64,000 nucleotides of DNA from the NCBI GenBank assembly GCA_030656145.1, contig JAUSOF010000042.1, forward strand, positions 1 through 64,000, given 5' to 3'. The translations under genes and the position numbers were made by a program. The notes under the pieces were generated by a model, which saw only the letters and a list, made by a program, of their open reading frames with translations, did no database searches and had not been told where the DNA came from. The stretch is from Pseudomonas sp. (GTDB taxonomy: Bacteria; Pseudomonadota; Gammaproteobacteria; Pseudomonadales; Pseudomonadaceae). Positions 29,204-41,631 of the stretch are shown here, one piece after another (within the stretch, counting starts at the first letter, position 1; the number at the start of each line of letters is the position of its first letter).

Positions 29204-31608
29204 ACCACGTCCTCCTCAGCCACCGCTACTCGTGCGCACAGCGTAGTACCCTCGCCGGGCTGGCTGTCAATCTGCAACTGGCCGCCAAGCATCAATACCC
29301 GCTCCTGCATGCCGACCAGGCCGAACGATTGTCCCGGCTTGCGCTGCTCGGGGGCGAAGCCTTTGCCGTCATCGCTGACGCACAGGCACAGCTCGCCGTC
29401 CTCCAGATGCAGGCTCACCTGAACGCTGTGCGCGCCGGCGTGGCGCATGATATTGGTCAGCGCCTCCTGAAGAATGCGAAACAGGCCGATGGCCTTGGCA
29501 TCGCTGAGTTTCGGCAGGTTCTCCGGCACCTCGACCATGCACGGGATCTGGGTGCGCGCCTCGAAGCGGCGCACCTGCCACTCGATGGCCGAGGCGATGC
29601 CGGCATCGAGAATCGGCGGACGCAGCGCAGTGGCCACATCGCGCACCAGCTGAAACAGCTGGGCGATCAGGCGTTTCATGTTCTGCAGGTGCTTGTCCAG
29701 CTCCGGCATCTGACCGGAGCAGACCAGCTCGCACATGGCCGTTTCCAGTTTGAGCACGGTGAGCACCTGGCCCAGCTCGTCGTGCACCTCACGGGCAATG
29801 CGCGCCTTTTCCTCTTCGCGCACGCTCTCCAGATGCGCCGACAACTCACGCAGGCGCGCCCGCGATTCGCCCAGGGCCAGCTCCACCTGCTTGTTCTCGG
29901 TAATGTCCCAGACGATCCCGTCCCACACCACCCGCCCCTCACCCAGGCGCCGCGCGGTGGCCTTGATATCGGCCCAGCGCAGTTGCCCGGCGCGAGTAAC
30001 AATGCGCCCCTGCCACTGCCAGTCACTGTCCCCGGCGAGGGCCGCGTCCTGAGTGCGCCGGTAGCTGGCCTGATCGTCGGGATGCACCAGGCTGCGAATT
30101 CCGCGGTCAACGCGCTGCAACTCGACGGCCGGATAACCGACCAGTTCCGCGCTGGCCTCGCTGATGTAAGCAAACACCACCGGCTGCTCAATCGCGGCAC
30201 GCTCCAGGCGAAACACCAGACCGGGCACATTGCCGGCGATACCCTTGAGTCGCGCCTCGCTCTCCTGCAGGGCGGCGCGGGCACGGCGGCGCTCGGTGAC
30301 ATCGGCGAGGAACACCACCAGGTATTCCGCCCGATCGAAACGCAGGAAACTCAGCGCCACATCTACCGGCAAGCTGCTGCCATCGGCACGCCGACACTCG
30401 GCCTCGAAGCCCGGCAAGGCCTCGCCGCTGCTGCGCGCCAGCTTCCACAGGCTCAACCAGCGGTCCATATTCAGGCTGGGTTCCAGCGTCTGCAACGGCA
30501 GCTCCACCAGTGACCCACCGGCATAGCCGAGCATGTCTTCGGCGGCGCGGTTGGCGTAACGCACATGGCTGTCCCAATTGACCCAGAGAATGCCCACGGT
30601 GCTGTGGTCGATGGAAAACTGACTGAGGCGCAAGGCCTGCTCGGCCTGCTCGCGCTGGCTCAACTCCTGGCGCACACCGAGCAATTGCCGCTCCAGACTG
30701 CGACGCTGCTGGCGCAGATGCAGGACGATGGCCGCCGCGCTGAGCAAGGCCAATAACAGCAACAACGCAAGGCCGCGCCAGAAAGCCAGGGACTCGCCGA
30801 TCTGCGGGTACTTCAAGGGCAGCCAGCGCTCACGCAGGCGCTCGATCTCGCGCCCGGGCATGGCCTCGAGGGTGCGTTCGATGATTTCAGCCAGCAGTGG
30901 CTCGTCACGCCGACTGGCGACGCGCAGCAACTGTGGCAAACCAATATCACCGACGATACTCAGGGCCGCGAACTGCGGCTCACGCAGCAACAGGCTGAGG
31001 CGCGCCTCGTCGATCACCGCGTAGCTGACCTCCTGGCGCAACAGGCGCAGCAGGCCCACCCGCTCCGAACTCACCGCCTGCAGTTGCAGGTTGTTGTGGG
31101 TCTTGTACAGGTACTCGAACGCGGCGCTCGGTTCGCGCACCGCGACCAGTTCAGTGTGTCCCAGGCGATCAAGGTCGACCGCACTGACGCCGCGCCGCTC
31201 GCTCACTACCAGATGTGGCACCCGCATGTATGGCGCGGAGTAGAGCCATAAGCGCAGGCCGCGCGGAGTCTGCTGCAACCCTGGGGCGAGGTCGACCTCG
31301 CCCCGGCGCAAAGCAGCTTCCAGCTCGTCCTGATCGGCATAGCGCAACCAGACCGGCTGCACGCCCATGCCCTGCAGCACGCGCGTCATCAGCTCGACAT
31401 TAGCACCGGAAAGCCGCTGCAGACGCCGGTCATACAAGGCCCAGGGCGCTTGCATGAGCAGCCCTACACGCAGCTGCCGATGCTCGGCGAGCCAGGCCTG
31501 TTGCTCAACCGTGTAAAGCGGACGCAGGGGCAGCAGCGTATCTTCAGCCCCTGCAAAAAACGGCCACACCAGCAATAAAAAGAGAAAGCGCGACCACATG
31601 GAACTCAT
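29200..31608 (-). CDS. agtS: Hybrid-sensing histidine kinase with periplasmic binding domain (AgtS-like)
   Basis: A sensor of about 802 residues. A signal peptide (1-20) is followed by a periplasmic SBP_bac_3 solute-binding domain (about 30-265). One membrane helix is at about 277-298 (GLALLLLLALLSAAAIVL). Two PAS/PAC modules follow (about 330-445 and 450-575), then a HisKA_3 dimerisation domain with the phosphoacceptor in AREVHDELGQ (about 608). The ATPase domain is C-terminal, with DDGKGF. The start is uncertain: 31608 (ATG), 31599 (ATG) or TTG 31614. The binding domain suggests that it senses the amino acid directly. Confidence 0.82.
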   Translation of the reverse strand: MSSMWSRFLFLLLVWPFFAGAEDTLLPLRPLYTVEQQAWLAEHRQLRVGLLMQAPWALYDRRLQRLSGANVELMTRVLQGMGVQPVWLRYADQDELEAALRRGEVDLAPGLQQTPRGLRLWLYSAPYMRVPHLVVSERRGVSAVDLDRLGHTELVAVREPSAAFEYLYKTHNNLQLQAVSSERVGLLRLLRQEVSYAVIDEARLSLLLREPQFAALSIVGDIGLPQLLRVASRRDEPLLAEIIERTLEAMPGREIERLRERWLPLKYPQIGESLAFWRGLALLLLLALLSAAAIVLHLRQQRRSLERQLLGVRQELSQREQAEQALRLSQFSIDHSTVGILWVNWDSHVRYANRAAEDMLGYAGGSLVELPLQTLEPSLNMDRWLSLWKLARSSGEALPGFEAECRRADGSSLPVDVALSFLRFDRAEYLVVFLADVTERRRARAALQESEARLKGIAGNVPGLVFRLERAAIEQPVVFAYISEASAELVGYPAVELQRVDRGIRSLVHPDDQASYRRTQDAALAGDSDWQWQGRIVTRAGQLRWADIKATARRLGEGRVVWDGIVWDITENKQVELALGESRARLRELSAHLESVREEEKARIAREVHDELGQVLTVLKLETAMCELVCSGQMPELDKHLQNMKRLIAQLFQLVRDVATALRPPILDAGIASAIEWQVRRFEARTQIPCMVEVPENLPKLSDAKAIGLFRILQEALTNIMRHAGAHSVQVSLHLEDGELCLCVSDDGKGFAPEQRKPGQSFGLVGMQERVLMLGGQLQIDSQPGEGTTLCARVAVAEEDVV

Positions 31609-31807
31609 TGCCAAAACTACTCTGTCAGGACGTGGGAAAAGATTCGCAAGGTGTCAAAACGACCATCAGCGCCGGGCCAACCCGGCACGAGGGCTCACGT
31701 CCTCATACCTTACTCCAGTCAAGGGCCCGCTCGCCAAGGGATAGCGCTGACAAAGCGCCGCGCAAGCAGTAGGCTAAAGCGCTTATTGTCCTGCTCTGGA
31801 GTCGCCC

Positions 31808-32824
31808 ATGCCCCGCGCCCTTCGCCCCCTGCTGACAGCCCTGAGCCTGAGCCTGCTACTGCCGATCAGCTCGTCACTGCAGGCCGAAGAACCCGGCACC
31901 GCAGACGACCAAGGCGCAGCACTTGATCCGACCGCGGCAGACCTGGATCGCCCAGCACAAACCGAGCGCAGCGCAGATGCTGCCAGCGCGCTGAGCCGCC
32001 TCTTACCCGACCAGGAACAGCAATTACTCCAGGCTGGAGAGGAGTCTTTCCTCGCCCTGTGGCTACCCGCCAATACGGCCGAGGCCCATGGCGTGGTGAT
32101 ACTGGTGGCTGGCGATGGCGAAAGCGCCGACTGGCCCAACGTGCTTGGCCCATTGCGACGCAAGTTGCCAGAGGCCGGCTGGCACAGCCTGACCCTGAGC
32201 CTGCCAGACCCACAGGATGCACTGCCGCCAGCATCCAGCATCAACCCCGCAAACACGGCTCCGCCAGCCGATGAACCGGTCAACAGCGATGAGACTGACG
32301 CTGCGGGCGCTACCGAGGAGCCGGCCCCAGCGGCCGACGCCGTAGAGCCGGCGCCAAGCATCCAGAACGATCAACCCGCGCAAGACCCCGCCGAACGTCA
32401 CGCCGAGCGCATCAAGCAGCGCATCAGCGCGGCGCTGGAACTGGCGCGCCAGCGGCAGGCCAAGCACATCGTCCTGCTCGGCCACGGCAGCGGCGGATAC
32501 TGGAGCACACGCTACCTCAGCGAAGAACAACCCGCCGACGTGCGCAGCCTGCTGCTGGTGAACGTCAAGCCGGCAGCCGATGCCAGCCCAGGACTGGACG
32601 AACTGCAAGCCAGCCTCAAACTGGCCACTGGCGACTTCTTCTACAAAGATCAACAGCTTGAACGCAACGCCGCTGCCAGACGCGTCCAGGCCAGCAAGCG
32701 CCAGGAACACCCGGCTTATACCCAGGTGGCCCTCAAGGCCTTGCCGGGTAATCTTGAGGTTGAACAGGAGCAGCTGTACCGCCGACTGCGCGGCTGGCTG
32801 ACGCTGCAACTGAAGGCGCGCTGA
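31808..32824 (+). CDS. DUF3530 family protein (alpha/beta-hydrolase-like, exported)
   Basis: A 338-residue protein of unknown role with a signal peptide (1-25, cleavage near SSLQA). The fold looks like an alpha/beta hydrolase: AHGVVILVAGDGES (about 94) and the nucleophile-elbow-like LLGHGSGGYWSTRYL (about 220). In that elbow the nucleophile position reads GHGSG, so a Ser is possible. A roughly 55-residue stretch rich in Pro, Ala, Glu and Asp (about 138-192) interrupts the fold and is probably disordered. No enzymatic activity is known to me for the family. Confidence 0.8.
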   Translation: MPRALRPLLTALSLSLLLPISSSLQAEEPGTADDQGAALDPTAADLDRPAQTERSADAASALSRLLPDQEQQLLQAGEESFLALWLPANTAEAHGVVILVAGDGESADWPNVLGPLRRKLPEAGWHSLTLSLPDPQDALPPASSINPANTAPPADEPVNSDETDAAGATEEPAPAADAVEPAPSIQNDQPAQDPAERHAERIKQRISAALELARQRQAKHIVLLGHGSGGYWSTRYLSEEQPADVRSLLLVNVKPAADASPGLDELQASLKLATGDFFYKDQQLERNAAARRVQASKRQEHPAYTQVALKALPGNLEVEQEQLYRRLRGWLTLQLKAR

Positions 32825-32939
32825 GTGGCCATGGTGCACTGCCCGCGGCGAGTGACACGGATCGCGGGTTGCTCGGGGTAATTAATAGGCGCGCAGGACC
32901 CTGGAGGCGAGAGTTTTACAGGCCCTGCGGGAGCATCGC

Positions 32940-33698
32940 CTAACGAAAGCCGCGGCGCTGGCGAACCAGCCCATAGGCCTGGTGCAGCTCACGGGTCTTT
33001 TCCGTGGCTTCGCGCAGCCGCTCCGCCGATGCACCACTGCCGACCAGCTTGTCCGGGTGGTGGCGACTCAACAGGCGCCGGTAGGCGCGTTTGATCTGCG
33101 CCGGTTCGCTATCGGCAGTCACGCCGAGCAGCTGTAGCGCCTGCTGATAACTACCACCGCCGGCCGCGACCGACCCCTGTTTCGGCGCATAGGCCGCACT
33201 CAGCACTTGCTGGGTTGCCATCGACACGGCCAACCACTTGCCCCAGAGCAGAATCAACTCGCGCTCCGTCTGGCTGAGCCGACCGTCCACCCAGGCCATG
33301 CGCCAGCACGCACGCAACAGGGCTTCCGCCTGCGCGCGCTGGCGGCGCAGTGGCGCACGCAAGCCATCACGTCCGGTCTTGCCACGCGCGAAAGCCTCGA
33401 CCGCCCGCTGCCGCCCCGCGGCATCCAGGCCCAGGCGCTGCATCTCGGCACGCGCCTGGAGGATATGCGCCTGCAGCACCCGGCCATCGCACTTGGCCAG
33501 ACGACCCAGCAGGACAAACAGCAATTCCTCATCCCCCGGATGTGGCTTGCCGCCCAGCCGCTCGCGCAACGCCGACCAACTGTGCAAGCGCAAGCGTCGA
33601 TCCACGACCTGACCGAGCAGCCCGCCCAGCAAGGCGCCTGGAATACTGGCCAGGGCCAGGCCGCCGACGGCACCGAGCAGCGTCGCAGGCCAGAGCAC
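32940..33698 (-). CDS. DjlA-type membrane-anchored J-domain protein with TerB domain
   Basis: Co-chaperone-like protein, 252 residues. The N terminus (GAVGGLALASIPGALLGGLLG) is hydrophobic and Gly-rich, as in DjlA. A TerB-like helical domain spans about 45-165, and the C-terminal J domain (about 185-250) has the HPD signature in SRHHPDKLV. J domains stimulate DnaK. The start is GTG immediately after the murU stop, so translation is coupled. It is the last gene of amgK-murU-djlA. Confidence 0.85.
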   Translation of the reverse strand: MLWPATLLGAVGGLALASIPGALLGGLLGQVVDRRLRLHSWSALRERLGGKPHPGDEELLFVLLGRLAKCDGRVLQAHILQARAEMQRLGLDAAGRQRAVEAFARGKTGRDGLRAPLRRQRAQAEALLRACWRMAWVDGRLSQTERELILLWGKWLAVSMATQQVLSAAYAPKQGSVAAGGGSYQQALQLLGVTADSEPAQIKRAYRRLLSRHHPDKLVGSGASAERLREATEKTRELHQAYGLVRQRRGFR

Positions 33699-35392
<1,694 letters not shown>

Positions 35393-35516
35393 TACGAGGG
35401 TCTCCGACGGCGCTAGCCGTTACGCGGGTCATGCTTTATTATCCAGCATCTTTTTCAGCCCATCGAGAGGCGTGCGGCCCCTGGGCCCAATGCGCGCAGG
35501 AAGCCCGGAAAACAAG

Positions 35517-38291
35517 ATGGCAGTAAAATACCCTAGGTTCAGCAAAAAATTCCCTCTTCTGGTAACTGGCGGCCTTCTGGCCTTACAGCCAATGGCCAGC
35601 CAATTTGCTGTCGCTGCCGAGCAGTATAACTGCCAGGTATCCGCTACCGGGGGCTGGGCATGCGCCCCAAAAGCCAGTAGCGCTGCGGTGCCTGAACGGC
35701 CCGCGCAGGCAGCGACGCCAACCGCCACGGCCCAGCGCCAAGGCAGCCCTGACACCGGCCGAGCCTCTGGCACGACCCTGGTCACGGAGAGTGGCGGCAA
35801 AGCCCTGGCTTCACGCAGCGCCGACTACAGTCACCTCGACTGGGTGCCCCGCGAGAACCTGAGCGAGGCGCAACTGGCAGAAGTCGGCCCCTACTGTGCG
35901 GGCGGCTATGTCGAGCCAAGTCGGCCGGGAATGAACGACCAGACGCCGATGAATCAGGCGCCATTGTTCATTTCTGCCAAAGCCTCGCGCTACGCGCAGG
36001 AACAGCAGGTCGCCACCCTGGCCGGCGACGTTGTACTGCGCCAAGCCGGGATGCAGGTTGAAGCAGACGAAGCCAACTTGTATCAGGCCGAGAATCGCGG
36101 CGAACTGACTGGCAATGTGCGCCTGCGCGATCAGGGCATGCTGGTGGTCGGCGACCGCGCCGAACTGCAACTCGACAACGGTGAAGCCAAGGTCGAGAAC
36201 GCCGAGTACGTGCTGCACAAAAGCCATGTACGCGGCAGCGCGCTCTACGCCAAGCGCGAAGAAAGCGCAATTATTCGCCTGAAGGATGGTACCTACACCT
36301 CCTGCGAACCGGGCAGCAACACCTGGCACCTGAAGGGCAACAACGTCACGCTGAACCCGGCCACCGGCTTCGGCACGGCGACCAACGTGACCCTGCGGGT
36401 GAAGGACTTCCCGGTCTTCTACACCCCCTATATCTACTTCCCGATTGACGACCGTCGTCAGTCCGGCTTCCTGCCGCCGAGCCTCAGCAGCTCCAGCGAT
36501 AACGGCATGACGCTGCAAACGCCGTACTACTTCAACCTGGCGCCGCACTACGACGCCACGCTCTATCCGACCTACATGAGCGACCGCGGCCTGCTCCTCG
36601 AGGGCGAGGGTCGCTACCTGACCAAGAGCAGCGAAGGCCAGCTTGGCGCGGCCTACCTCGACGACAGCAACGACGACCGCAAACTGCAGTCCGAGTACAA
36701 AGACCAGCGCTGGCTCTACAGCTGGCAGCACAAAGGCGGCCTCAACTCGCGCCTGCTGGCAGAGGTCGACTACACCGACATCAGTGATCCTTATTACTTC
36801 CAGGATCTGGACACCGATCTCGGCATCGATACCGCCACCTACGTCAACCAGCGCGGCACCCTGACCTATCGCGGCGGCAGCTACACTGCGCGGCTGAATG
36901 CCCATGCGTATGAACTGGCCAATATCACCGATATCACGCCGTATAACCGTCTGCCGCAGATCACCCTGGATGGCGCCCTGCCATTCCAGCCCGGTGGCCT
37001 GAACATCAGCTACGGCAGTGAACTGGTGAGCTTCGACCGCGACCTGCGCTCTGGGTTCTTCACCGACGAAAATGGAAATACTGGCACCGAGGAGTTCCGC
37101 TGGTACGACGATCGACTAAGAGGTCTGGCCCGCGCCAACGGTACGCGCCTGCACCTGGAGCCGGCCGTCAGCCTACCGCTCGACTGGAGCTGGGGCTTCC
37201 TCAAGCCACAGGTCAAATACCTGCATACCAATTACGACCTGAGCCTCGACCAAAAGGGCAAGACCAGCCTGTTGCCTGAACAGGAGTTCAGCAGCAGCCA
37301 GGACCGTGGCGTCCCGATCTTCAGCGTCGACAGCGGCCTGTACTTCGATCGCGACACCACGCTGTTCGGCAAATCCTACCGCCAGACCCTGGAGCCACGA
37401 CTGTTCTACCTCTATGCCCCCGAGGAAGACCAGACCGATATCCCGGTATTCGACACCGGCGAGAGCACCTTCAGCTATTCGTCGCTGTGGCGCGATAACC
37501 GCTTCTCCGGTAGGGATCGCATCGGCGACGAGAACAAGCTGTCGCTGGGCGTGACCAACCGCTGGATCGAGAGCAACGGCTTCGAGCGCCAGCGCTTCAG
37601 TATCGGCCAGGCTTTCTACTTCGAAGACCGCAAGGTACAGATGCCTGGCATCGACTACCGCACCAACCAGGACGCACTGGCCTCACAGTCGCCTTACGCC
37701 CTGGAGTACCTGTATCGCTTCAACCGCGACTGGCGCTTCTCGTCGGACTTCAACTGGGACCCGGATACCCGCAGTACCCGTTCGGGTAGCGCGATGTTCC
37801 ACTATCAGCCAGAAGACAATCCGAACAAGGTGGTCAATGCCGGTTATCGCTACCGCAACGACACCGTGCGCTTTGACCAGACCAGCGGTAACTGGGTCGT
37901 CGGTGGCGGCGACTATGGCACGCCGGGCAGCGCGAACTACATCAAGGACTACTACAAGGTCAGCCAGCATGACGTTTCGGTGATCTGGCCGATCGTCCCG
38001 CAATGGAGCGCGATCTCGCGCTGGCAGTACGATTATGGTCGTGATCGCACCCTCGAAGCCTTTGGCGGCTTTGAGTACGACAGCTGCTGCTGGAAGCTGC
38101 GCCTGATCAGTCGCTACTGGATCGACTATGACGAAGTCAGCCTGAATCCGGCACTGAATGATGAGCCGGATCGCGGTATTTTCCTGCAAATCGTCCTCAA
38201 GGGCCTGGGCGGTGTGACAGGCAACAAGGTTGAGACTTTCCTCGATCAAGGCATTCAAGGTTATCGTAAACGTGAAGATCAAGCTTTCTGA
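35517..38291 (+). CDS. lptD: LPS assembly outer membrane protein LptD
   Basis: Outer-membrane barrel that inserts lipopolysaccharide into the outer leaflet. From [15 protein letters not shown] the length is 924 residues, as in P. aeruginosa. A signal peptide (1-33) precedes a Pro/Ala-rich spacer, an LptA-like jellyroll (about 145-280) and the C-terminal barrel. Cysteines typical of the disulfide network are seen in YNCQ near the mature start and in the CC pair YDSCCWK (about 860). An in-frame ATG nine codons upstream is possible. The track's longer frame runs into amgK. Confidence 0.94.
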   Translation: MAVKYPRFSKKFPLLVTGGLLALQPMASQFAVAAEQYNCQVSATGGWACAPKASSAAVPERPAQAATPTATAQRQGSPDTGRASGTTLVTESGGKALASRSADYSHLDWVPRENLSEAQLAEVGPYCAGGYVEPSRPGMNDQTPMNQAPLFISAKASRYAQEQQVATLAGDVVLRQAGMQVEADEANLYQAENRGELTGNVRLRDQGMLVVGDRAELQLDNGEAKVENAEYVLHKSHVRGSALYAKREESAIIRLKDGTYTSCEPGSNTWHLKGNNVTLNPATGFGTATNVTLRVKDFPVFYTPYIYFPIDDRRQSGFLPPSLSSSSDNGMTLQTPYYFNLAPHYDATLYPTYMSDRGLLLEGEGRYLTKSSEGQLGAAYLDDSNDDRKLQSEYKDQRWLYSWQHKGGLNSRLLAEVDYTDISDPYYFQDLDTDLGIDTATYVNQRGTLTYRGGSYTARLNAHAYELANITDITPYNRLPQITLDGALPFQPGGLNISYGSELVSFDRDLRSGFFTDENGNTGTEEFRWYDDRLRGLARANGTRLHLEPAVSLPLDWSWGFLKPQVKYLHTNYDLSLDQKGKTSLLPEQEFSSSQDRGVPIFSVDSGLYFDRDTTLFGKSYRQTLEPRLFYLYAPEEDQTDIPVFDTGESTFSYSSLWRDNRFSGRDRIGDENKLSLGVTNRWIESNGFERQRFSIGQAFYFEDRKVQMPGIDYRTNQDALASQSPYALEYLYRFNRDWRFSSDFNWDPDTRSTRSGSAMFHYQPEDNPNKVVNAGYRYRNDTVRFDQTSGNWVVGGGDYGTPGSANYIKDYYKVSQHDVSVIWPIVPQWSAISRWQYDYGRDRTLEAFGGFEYDSCCWKLRLISRYWIDYDEVSLNPALNDEPDRGIFLQIVLKGLGGVTGNKVETFLDQGIQGYRKREDQAF

Positions 38292-39564
38292 TTGCGTGCG
38301 CCCGCTGCTGCTGGGCGCACTGTTTCTGGGTGCTGCGGCGCAAGCCGAGGTACAACCCCTCAACCGCGTCGTGGCCATTGTCGACAACGACGTAATCATG
38401 CAGAGCCAGCTGGACGTGCGCGTGCGCGAGGTGCAGCAAACCATCGCCAAACGCGGTGCCGAACTGCCTCCGGTGCAGGTACTCAGTCAGCAGGTGCTGG
38501 AGCGCCTGATCATTGAGAACATTCAGCTGCAGATTGGTGACCGTTCAGGCATTCGTATCACCGATGAAGAGCTAAACCAGGCACTGGCCAGTATTGCCCA
38601 GCGCAATAGCATGAGCCTCGAGCAGTTCCGTGCGGCCCTGGTACAGGACGGCCTGTCCTTTGACGACGCCCGTGACCAGGTGCGCCGTGAAATGATCATC
38701 AGCCGCGTGCGCCAACGCCGGGTAGCCGAGCGCATCCAGGTCACCGACCAGGAAGTGCAGAACTTCCTCGGATCCGACCTCGGCAAAATGCAGCTCTCGG
38801 AAGAGTTCCGCCTGGCCAATATTCTGATCCCACTGGCTGACGGCTCCTCTCCTCAAGACATCCAGGCCGCTGAACGCCAGGTACAGGAGCTGTATCAGCA
38901 GCTGCGCGCAGGCGCCGACTTCGCCCAAATGGCAGTCACCCGCTCGGCCAGCGAGACCGCTCTTGAAGGTGGCGAAATGGGCTGGCGCAAGGCTGCGCAA
39001 TTGCCACCGCCATTCGACGCCATGATCGGCGCCATGTCGGTCGGTGAGGTTACCGAGCCGATGCGCACGCCCGGCGGCTTCATCATGCTCAAGCTCCTGG
39101 AAAAACGTGGCAGCGGCACTCAGGTGCGTGACGAAGTCAACGTTCGGCACATTCTGATCAAGCCTAGCGAGATTCGCAGCGAAGCAGAAACCAAGCGCCT
39201 GATCGAGCGCCTGCACGAACGCCTACTGGCTGGTGAAGACTTCAGCGAGCTGGCGAAAAGCGTTTCTGAAGACCCAGGCTCGGCGCTCAACGGCGGCAGC
39301 CTCGACTGGATCGATCCCAGCGTGCTGGTGCCCGAATTCCGTGACGTCATGAGCAACACCGCCAGCGGCGAGCTGTCCAAGCCGTTCAAGAGCCCGTATG
39401 GCTGGCATGTGCTGCAGGTTGTTGGCCGTCGGGCCACCGATGGCAGCGCGCAGTTCCGCGAGCAGCAGGCGTTGACCGTGCTGCGTAACCGCAAATACGA
39501 CGAAGAACTGCAAGCCTGGCTGCGGCAGATCCGCGACGAGGCCTACGTCGAAATCAAACTCTGA
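38272..39564 (+). CDS. surA: Periplasmic chaperone/peptidyl-prolyl isomerase SurA
   Basis: Escorts outer-membrane proteins, LptD among them, through the periplasm. I choose the GTG at 38272 ([15 protein letters not shown]): it gives 430 residues and a normal signal peptide cleaved after AAQA. The track's TTG start adds 14 residues before a signal sequence. The SurA_N domain spans about 25-145, followed by two parvulin domains (about 175-275 and 285-385). It overlaps the lptD end by 20 nt. The AAGG 11 nt upstream lies inside lptD, so the two are coupled. Confidence 0.92.
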   Translation: MKIKLSDCVRPLLLGALFLGAAAQAEVQPLNRVVAIVDNDVIMQSQLDVRVREVQQTIAKRGAELPPVQVLSQQVLERLIIENIQLQIGDRSGIRITDEELNQALASIAQRNSMSLEQFRAALVQDGLSFDDARDQVRREMIISRVRQRRVAERIQVTDQEVQNFLGSDLGKMQLSEEFRLANILIPLADGSSPQDIQAAERQVQELYQQLRAGADFAQMAVTRSASETALEGGEMGWRKAAQLPPPFDAMIGAMSVGEVTEPMRTPGGFIMLKLLEKRGSGTQVRDEVNVRHILIKPSEIRSEAETKRLIERLHERLLAGEDFSELAKSVSEDPGSALNGGSLDWIDPSVLVPEFRDVMSNTASGELSKPFKSPYGWHVLQVVGRRATDGSAQFREQQALTVLRNRKYDEELQAWLRQIRDEAYVEIKL

Positions 39565-39579
39565 CCGACGTTCGCAACG

Positions 39580-39609
39580 AAAAGCCCGGCCCACAACGCC
39601 GGGCTTTTT
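39580..39609 (+). terminator. intrinsic terminator after surA
   Basis: AAAAGCCCGGC and GCCGGGCTTTT form an 11-bp stem with an 8-nt loop and T-run, 16 nt past the surA stop. It divides lptD-surA from pdxA, although read-through is likely given the conserved order. Confidence 0.88.
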
Positions 39610-39677
39610 CGTTCTGCAGCAGGCACAACCGCAGCGTAAAGTAGTGCTCCCCGCCCCTAGCCCAGGAGAATCTGTCC

Positions 39678-40670
39678 ATGACGGCACACCACCTCTTCGC
39701 ACTGACCCCAGGCGAGCCAGCGGGCATCGGCCCGGACCTGTGCTTGCTGCTGGCGCGCCAGGCGCAGCCCCACGCGCTGATCGCCATCGCCAGCCGCGAG
39801 CTGCTCACCGAGCGCGCCCACTGCCTGAACCTGAACATTCAATTGCTCGACGCAGGCCCCGGCTACTGGCCGACCGCCCCCGCACCGGCTGGCAGCCTGT
39901 TTGTCTGGGATACCCCGTTAAGCGAAGCTGTGCAGCCCGGCCAACTGAACCCGGCCAATGCCGCTTATGTACTGGAAACCCTGAGACGCGCCGGACAGGG
40001 CTGCCTCGATGGATATTTCGCCGGCATGATCACCGCACCGGTGCACAAGGGCGTAATCAACCAGGCCGGGATTGCCTTTTCCGGGCACACCGAGTTTCTT
40101 GCCGAGCTGACCCACAGCGAACAGGTGGTCATGATGCTCGCCACCCACGGCCTGCGCGTGGCTCTGGTGACGACTCACCTGCCACTCAAGGATGTCGCCG
40201 CCGCCATCACCGCCGAGCGCCTGGCACGGGTCAGCCGTATCCTCGATCATGACCTGCGCACTAAATTCGGCATCGCCCGGCCGCGCATTCTGGTGTGCGG
40301 CCTTAATCCGCATGCCGGCGAAGGCGGCCACCTCGGCCGCGAGGAGATCGAGGTGATCGAACCGACCCTTGCGCGACTGCGCGGCGAAGGCATGGACCTG
40401 GTCGGCCCGCTGCCGGCCGACACCCTGTTCACCCCCAAATACCTCGACCACTGCGATGCGGTGCTGGCGATGTACCACGACCAGGGCCTGCCGGTACTCA
40501 AGTTCAAGGGCTTCGGCGCGGCCGTCAATATCACCCTGGGCCTGCCGATTATCCGCACCTCGGTCGACCATGGCACGGCGCTGGATCTGGCGGGAAGTGG
40601 CAAGATCGACACCGGCAGCCTGCAGGTCGCCCTGGAAACGGCCTATCAGATGGCCGCCAGCCAGGCCTGA
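39678..40670 (+). CDS. pdxA: 4-hydroxythreonine-4-phosphate dehydrogenase
   Basis: NAD-dependent oxidation step in pyridoxal 5'-phosphate synthesis. The 330-residue protein carries the family segments [12 protein letters not shown] at the start and the metal-binding His set in GHTEFLAEL (about 136), LNPHAGEGG (about 210) and [11 protein letters not shown] (about 265). The ATG follows CCCAGGAGAATC, an excellent ribosome site. Confidence 0.95.
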   Translation: MTAHHLFALTPGEPAGIGPDLCLLLARQAQPHALIAIASRELLTERAHCLNLNIQLLDAGPGYWPTAPAPAGSLFVWDTPLSEAVQPGQLNPANAAYVLETLRRAGQGCLDGYFAGMITAPVHKGVINQAGIAFSGHTEFLAELTHSEQVVMMLATHGLRVALVTTHLPLKDVAAAITAERLARVSRILDHDLRTKFGIARPRILVCGLNPHAGEGGHLGREEIEVIEPTLARLRGEGMDLVGPLPADTLFTPKYLDHCDAVLAMYHDQGLPVLKFKGFGAAVNITLGLPIIRTSVDHGTALDLAGSGKIDTGSLQVALETAYQMAASQA

Positions 40671-40782
40671 GGGCGCGGCCTCAAGCGCGTGCCGGAGTGA
40701 GAGTTTCACCCGGCAACGGCTTAAGGGTTGAGGCTTGTGGCTGCTTCACTGTTAAACTGCGACGTTTTACGTATTCGCTTTA

Positions 40783-40808
40783 AGCTGGCGGCTTGAAGCT
40801 TGGAGCTG
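40783..40808. repeat. short AAGCTTG-type repeat upstream of rsmA
   Basis: TAAGCTGGCGGCTTGAAGCTTGGAGC lies just before rsmA. It resembles the AAGCTTCAGGCTGCAAGC element found between prkA and yeaH. Both look like members of a dispersed intergenic repeat family, but two copies are little evidence. Confidence 0.4.
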
Positions 40809-40812
40809 CTCC

Positions 40813-41631
40813 ATGTCCGAACATCCTCAACACCGCGCGCGCAAGCGCTTCGGCCAGAACTTCCTGCACGACGCAGGAGTCATCCACCGCATCCTGCGCG
40901 CCATTCACGCCCGTGAAGGCGAGCGCGTGCTGGAAATCGGCCCGGGCCAAGGCGCCCTCACCGAAGGCCTGCTGAGCAGCGGCGCACAGCTCGACGTAAT
41001 CGAACTGGATCGCGACCTGATCCCGATCCTCAATGCCAAGTTTGCTGCCGAGCCGCGCTTTCAGTTGCATCAGGGCGACGCCCTGAAATTCGACTTCAGC
41101 AGCCTGAACCCCGAGCGCCATAGCCTGCGCGTGGTCGGCAACCTGCCGTACAACATCTCCACCCCGCTGATTTTCCACCTATTGAATAACGCCGCCCTGA
41201 TCCGCGACATGCACTTCATGCTGCAGAAGGAAGTGGTAGAGCGTCTGGCGGCAGTCCCGGGCGGCAAGGATTGGGGCCGGCTGTCGATCATGGTGCAGTA
41301 CCATTGCCGGGTGGAGCATCTATTCAATGTCGGCCCCGGTGCGTTCAATCCGCCGCCCAAGGTCGACTCGGCGATCGTCCGCCTGGTGCCGCATGACGTG
41401 CTGCCCCACCCGGCCAAGGATCACCGTCTGCTCGAAAACGTGGTACGCGAGGCCTTTAATCAGCGCCGCAAAACCTTGCGCAATACGCTCAAGGCATTGC
41501 TCAGCAATGATGAAATCGAAGCCGCCGGTGTAGATGGCAGCCTGCGGCCCGAGCAGCTGGACCTGGCCGCATTCGTCCGCCTCGCCGACCGACTGGCCGA
41601 GCAGTTGGCCCAGCAACCAAGCGCTGTCTGA
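40813..41631 (+). CDS. rsmA: 16S rRNA dimethyladenosine transferase
   Basis: Dimethylates two adjacent adenosines near the 3' end of 16S rRNA (A1518 and A1519 in E. coli numbering). The 272 residues include the SAM-binding EIGPGQGALTEGLL (about 43) and the target-base motif NLPYNIST (about 117). It begins the rsmA-apaG-apaH-glpE run. Also called ksgA; loss gives kasugamycin resistance in other species. Confidence 0.95.
   Translation: MSEHPQHRARKRFGQNFLHDAGVIHRILRAIHAREGERVLEIGPGQGALTEGLLSSGAQLDVIELDRDLIPILNAKFAAEPRFQLHQGDALKFDFSSLNPERHSLRVVGNLPYNISTPLIFHLLNNAALIRDMHFMLQKEVVERLAAVPGGKDWGRLSIMVQYHCRVEHLFNVGPGAFNPPPKVDSAIVRLVPHDVLPHPAKDHRLLENVVREAFNQRRKTLRNTLKALLSNDEIEAAGVDGSLRPEQLDLAAFVRLADRLAEQLAQQPSAV

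Noticed and set aside
35811-36905. 364-residue minus-strand ORF opposite lptD
   Set aside because: Shadow frame of the LptD gene.
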